From assembly GCF_000023225.1 (NCBI RefSeq), contig NC_013173.1:2172501-2236500 (forward strand): 64,000 nt of DNA, read 5' to 3'. The position numbers and the translations under genes were made by a program. Position 1 is the stretch's first letter; every line of letters starts with the position of its first letter. Origin of the DNA: Desulfomicrobium baculatum DSM 4028 (GTDB lineage Bacteria > Desulfobacterota > Desulfovibrionia > Desulfovibrionales > Desulfomicrobiaceae). The notes beneath the pieces are model-generated. The model did no database searches. It was not told the origin of the DNA and worked only from the letters and a program-made list of their open reading frames with translations. This document shows positions 62,165 through 64,000 of the stretch, piece by piece.

Positions 62165-62246
62165 CGATCCGGAAAGAACGGACGAATCCGCGTTCCACAG
62201 ACTCTGAAGAGCCAATGGAACTGACGACCGCCAAGCCGGCCGTCAC

Positions 62247-62296
62247 CGTCAAAGCGAAAGGCCGCCTGCTTCGAGAGGCGGCCTTTCGCTTTGACG
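62247..62296. terminator. 21-bp perfect inverted repeat after the cytochrome operon
   Basis: The arm at 62247-62267 is exactly complementary to that at 62276-62296, with an 8-nt loop. It lies 83 bp after the cytochrome b stop and before the converging TauE gene, so it would form a very stable hairpin in either transcript. There is no T-run. Confidence 0.8.
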
Positions 62297-62344
62297 ATTT
62301 CAAGTGATCGGGATGTTGCCAGACGCGCTCCGTGCCCGCCCCGC

Positions 62345-63172
62345 CTAGATCAATCCCGCCGCCAGCCCCCCTCCCAGCAGCAGGAGCATCGCGCCGACCA
62401 GCAGCCGCACCGTCTGGATGGTGATTTTTTGGAGCACCTTGCGGCTGTAGTGCACGCCCAGGAAGGCCGACAAGGTGGCGGCGACCACAAGGCCCGCATT
62501 ATCAGTGATCATGTGCGAACCGGACATGCCCGCGTAGACGCCAAGGCGCGTCACGTCGACCACGCAGGCCAGGACCACGCCCGTGGCGATGAAGGCATCC
62601 TTGCCCAGGCCCGCGCCCAGCAGGAAGGCGCTGCGGAAGGCCCCCTGGTTGCCCGACAGCCCGCCGAAAAACCCGCTGACGATCCCGCCAAGGGGCAACC
62701 AGACTGGTGAAATGGCCTGTCTCTTCCCGCCGCGCAGTTCCTGGGCGGCGAAAAAGACGATGAGCACGCCGACCAAGAGCTTGACCGGAGTGATGAAAAA
62801 CTCGCCCCCGGCCAGGGTGTAGAAAAAGAGCGGCTCTAGGTCCGAGACGCTGACCAACACACAGGCTCCGGCGAAGCTCGCGACCAGGGCGGGCAGGCCG
62901 AAGCGCAGGCTCACGCCCCAGTCGGCCTGCCGGCCGAACAGGGCAAGCTTGAAGAGGTTGTTGGCGAAGTGCACCACAGCGGTCACTGCCACGGCCGTCT
63001 CGATAGGAAAGAAGATGGCCATGACCGGGGTCAGCACCGTGCCGAGACCAAAACCGGAGAAAAGGGTCAGGCCGGAAACGGCCAGGCTGGCCAGACAAAT
63101 GACGAGGTATTCCACTCGGTGCTCCGTGAGTTCGGGGATCTGACGGCCCAAAGCCGACAGTGTGGCCTGCAT
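62345..63172 (-). CDS. TauE/SafE-family permease, second copy
   Basis: A 275-residue, eight-helix membrane protein with the family repeat motifs (SGFGLGTVLTPVMAIFFPIE, first half; VSGFFGGLSGNQGAFRSAFL, second half). It differs clearly from the copy at 21300-22043 in length and motif details (LFSGFGLGT and GGLSGNQG), so it may handle another anion. ATG 63172 opens the gene. It converges on the cytochrome operon and is separated from it by the hairpin. Confidence 0.87.
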   Translation of the reverse strand: MQATLSALGRQIPELTEHRVEYLVICLASLAVSGLTLFSGFGLGTVLTPVMAIFFPIETAVAVTAVVHFANNLFKLALFGRQADWGVSLRFGLPALVASFAGACVLVSVSDLEPLFFYTLAGGEFFITPVKLLVGVLIVFFAAQELRGGKRQAISPVWLPLGGIVSGFFGGLSGNQGAFRSAFLLGAGLGKDAFIATGVVLACVVDVTRLGVYAGMSGSHMITDNAGLVVAATLSAFLGVHYSRKVLQKITIQTVRLLVGAMLLLLGGGLAAGLI

Positions 63173-63461
63173 TCAGACCGGACATCCATAAAAAAATGCA
63201 ATCGATGTTACTTCATAATCGCAGCGAGGTTGCAAGTCATCCTTGATGGCAACCGGCAATACCGACGGTGCAAAACGCATGCGCACCTCCCTTGACCGCA
63301 AATCCGGAAACCCGAGCGCTTTTTCCTTCTTGACCCGATCCGGCGTACCGCGCCATGCTTAGTGCTTTGAGCGGGAACTGGCCCTGCCCATCTTTCCGCG
63401 ACCAGGGCACGGCACTGCCGGCATCATTGATCCCAACAGTTTCACGGAGTTCTCACAGACC

Positions 63462-64000
63462 ATGCTGTCCCTCTTCATTCTCCTGTTCATCGTGCTTTGC
63501 GCCCTGGTCCTTTTTATCGGCGGCTGGGTGCCTGCGGATGTGGTCGGGATCATGGTCCTTGCCGCCCTGGCCCTGACCGGCCTCGTTTCCCCGGAAGAAG
63601 CCGTGGCCGGATTCAGCAGTCCGGCGGTCATCACGGTGCTGGCCATGTTCGTGCTCTCGGCCGGGCTGACCCGTACGGGCGTGGCCTACCGCATCGGCCA
63701 GCCGCTGCAGCTCTTCGCGCGCAAGGGCGAAGCCGTGCTGATCGTGGTGCTCATGGCGGCGGCCGGCATCCTCTCCGCCCTCATCAACACCACCACCGTT
63801 GCCGTCATCCTGCTGCCCGCGACCATGGATCTGGCCCGCCGCAGCGGTCTGCCGCCCGCGCGTCTGCTCATGCCCATGGCCCTGGGCTGCCTGCTCGGCG
63901 GACCGTTCACGGGCATCTCCACGCCGCCCAACATCCTGGCCACGGACGCCTTGCGTGCCGCCGGACTGACGACCTTCAAGATCTTCGACTTCACCCCCAT
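63462..64000 (+). CDS. SLC13/ArsB-like ion transporter, partial (runs off the window)
   Basis: The frame from ATG 63462 is open to the right edge (179 residues visible). It is a membrane carrier of the same superfamily as 5322-7247: LFIGGWVPADVVGIMVLAAL, LVSPEEAVAGFSSPAVITVL, SALINTTTVAVILLPATMDL and GCLLGGPFTGISTPPNILAT. These match the first half of DASS/SLC13-type permeases. The C-terminal half and any RCK domains lie beyond the window. Substrate unknown. Confidence 0.85.
   Translation, partial: MLSLFILLFIVLCALVLFIGGWVPADVVGIMVLAALALTGLVSPEEAVAGFSSPAVITVLAMFVLSAGLTRTGVAYRIGQPLQLFARKGEAVLIVVLMAAAGILSALINTTTVAVILLPATMDLARRSGLPPARLLMPMALGCLLGGPFTGISTPPNILATDALRAAGLTTFKIFDFTP

Noticed and set aside
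62215-62307. A 30-residue frame spanning the 21-bp hairpin
   Set aside because: Its coding sequence is mostly the inverted repeat itself and there is no good ribosome-binding site.

Overview
The window looks like a piece of chromosome from an anaerobic, sulfate-reducing type deltaproteobacterium (Desulfobacterota, Desulfovibrionales; a Desulfomicrobium-like genome would fit). This is inferred from the gene content: class-I hybrid cluster protein (Hcp) beside a flavodiiron protein (Roo/FprA), a double-cubane HgdB/HgdC-type pair, multiheme c-type cytochromes, sulfite-exporter-like TauE/SafE permeases, DUF2325, and two genes that appear to use UGA as selenocysteine. No rRNA, tRNA, CRISPR array or complete insertion sequence was found.

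Layout. 1-12 kb: a flavin disulfide reductase, a PEP-synthase-like chimera, an SLC13/RCK anion transporter, a BCCT osmolyte carrier, TrmO, a coiled-coil protein and a ketopantoate-reductase-like protein. 12-22.5 kb: a lytic transglycosylase, a five-gene MacB-like ABC operon with a lipoprotein and a TPR protein, a RelA/SpoT-like protein of uncertain activity, Lgt, and a rhodanese/TauE/PAS-GGDEF gene set. 22.7-29 kb: an arsenic/thiol-redox island with two divergent ArsR repressors (each with a clear palindrome), three thioredoxin-fold proteins, a YraQ/ArsP-type permease, CcdA, ACR3, thioredoxin-type ArsC and DUF2325. 29-36 kb: an orphan Rpn C-terminal fragment and an RND efflux operon. 36-39 kb: a chemoreceptor with a CZB-like zinc motif between its membrane segments, and CheW. 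39-47 kb: a long leftward gene train, TetR - HlyD - FtsX - ATPase - CBS - HPP - flavodiiron protein - Hcp, consistent with nitrogen-oxide/oxygen stress defence. 47-54 kb: an HgdB/HgdC pair, a PP2C-like phosphatase, a two-component system, an LtaS-like phosphoglycerol transferase, and a decayed metallophosphatase behind it. 54.8-56.5 kb: a glycosyltransferase and a small acidic orphan gene. 56.9-59 kb: the most unusual locus. 59.4-62.2 kb: an octaheme cytochrome, a triheme cytochrome and cytochrome b. 62.3-64 kb: a TauE/SafE permease and the start of a second SLC13-like carrier.

Main discovery candidate (56.9-59.0 kb): a cysteine-free ArsR-family regulator is followed by two genes, each interrupted by one in-frame UGA. 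In each, a hairpin 20-24 nt downstream of the UGA has an AGGU-type apical loop and a single bulged base, the architecture of a bacterial SECIS element. The ribosome-binding sites lie upstream of the UGA in both cases and the post-UGA ATGs have none. Read through, they give a 149-residue helical protein with a Sec59-x3-Cys63 motif and a 93-residue thioredoxin-fold protein with Sec16 and a predicted cis-proline. A membrane fatty-acid-hydroxylase/sterol-desaturase follows. Automated annotation would normally break or truncate both selenoprotein genes.
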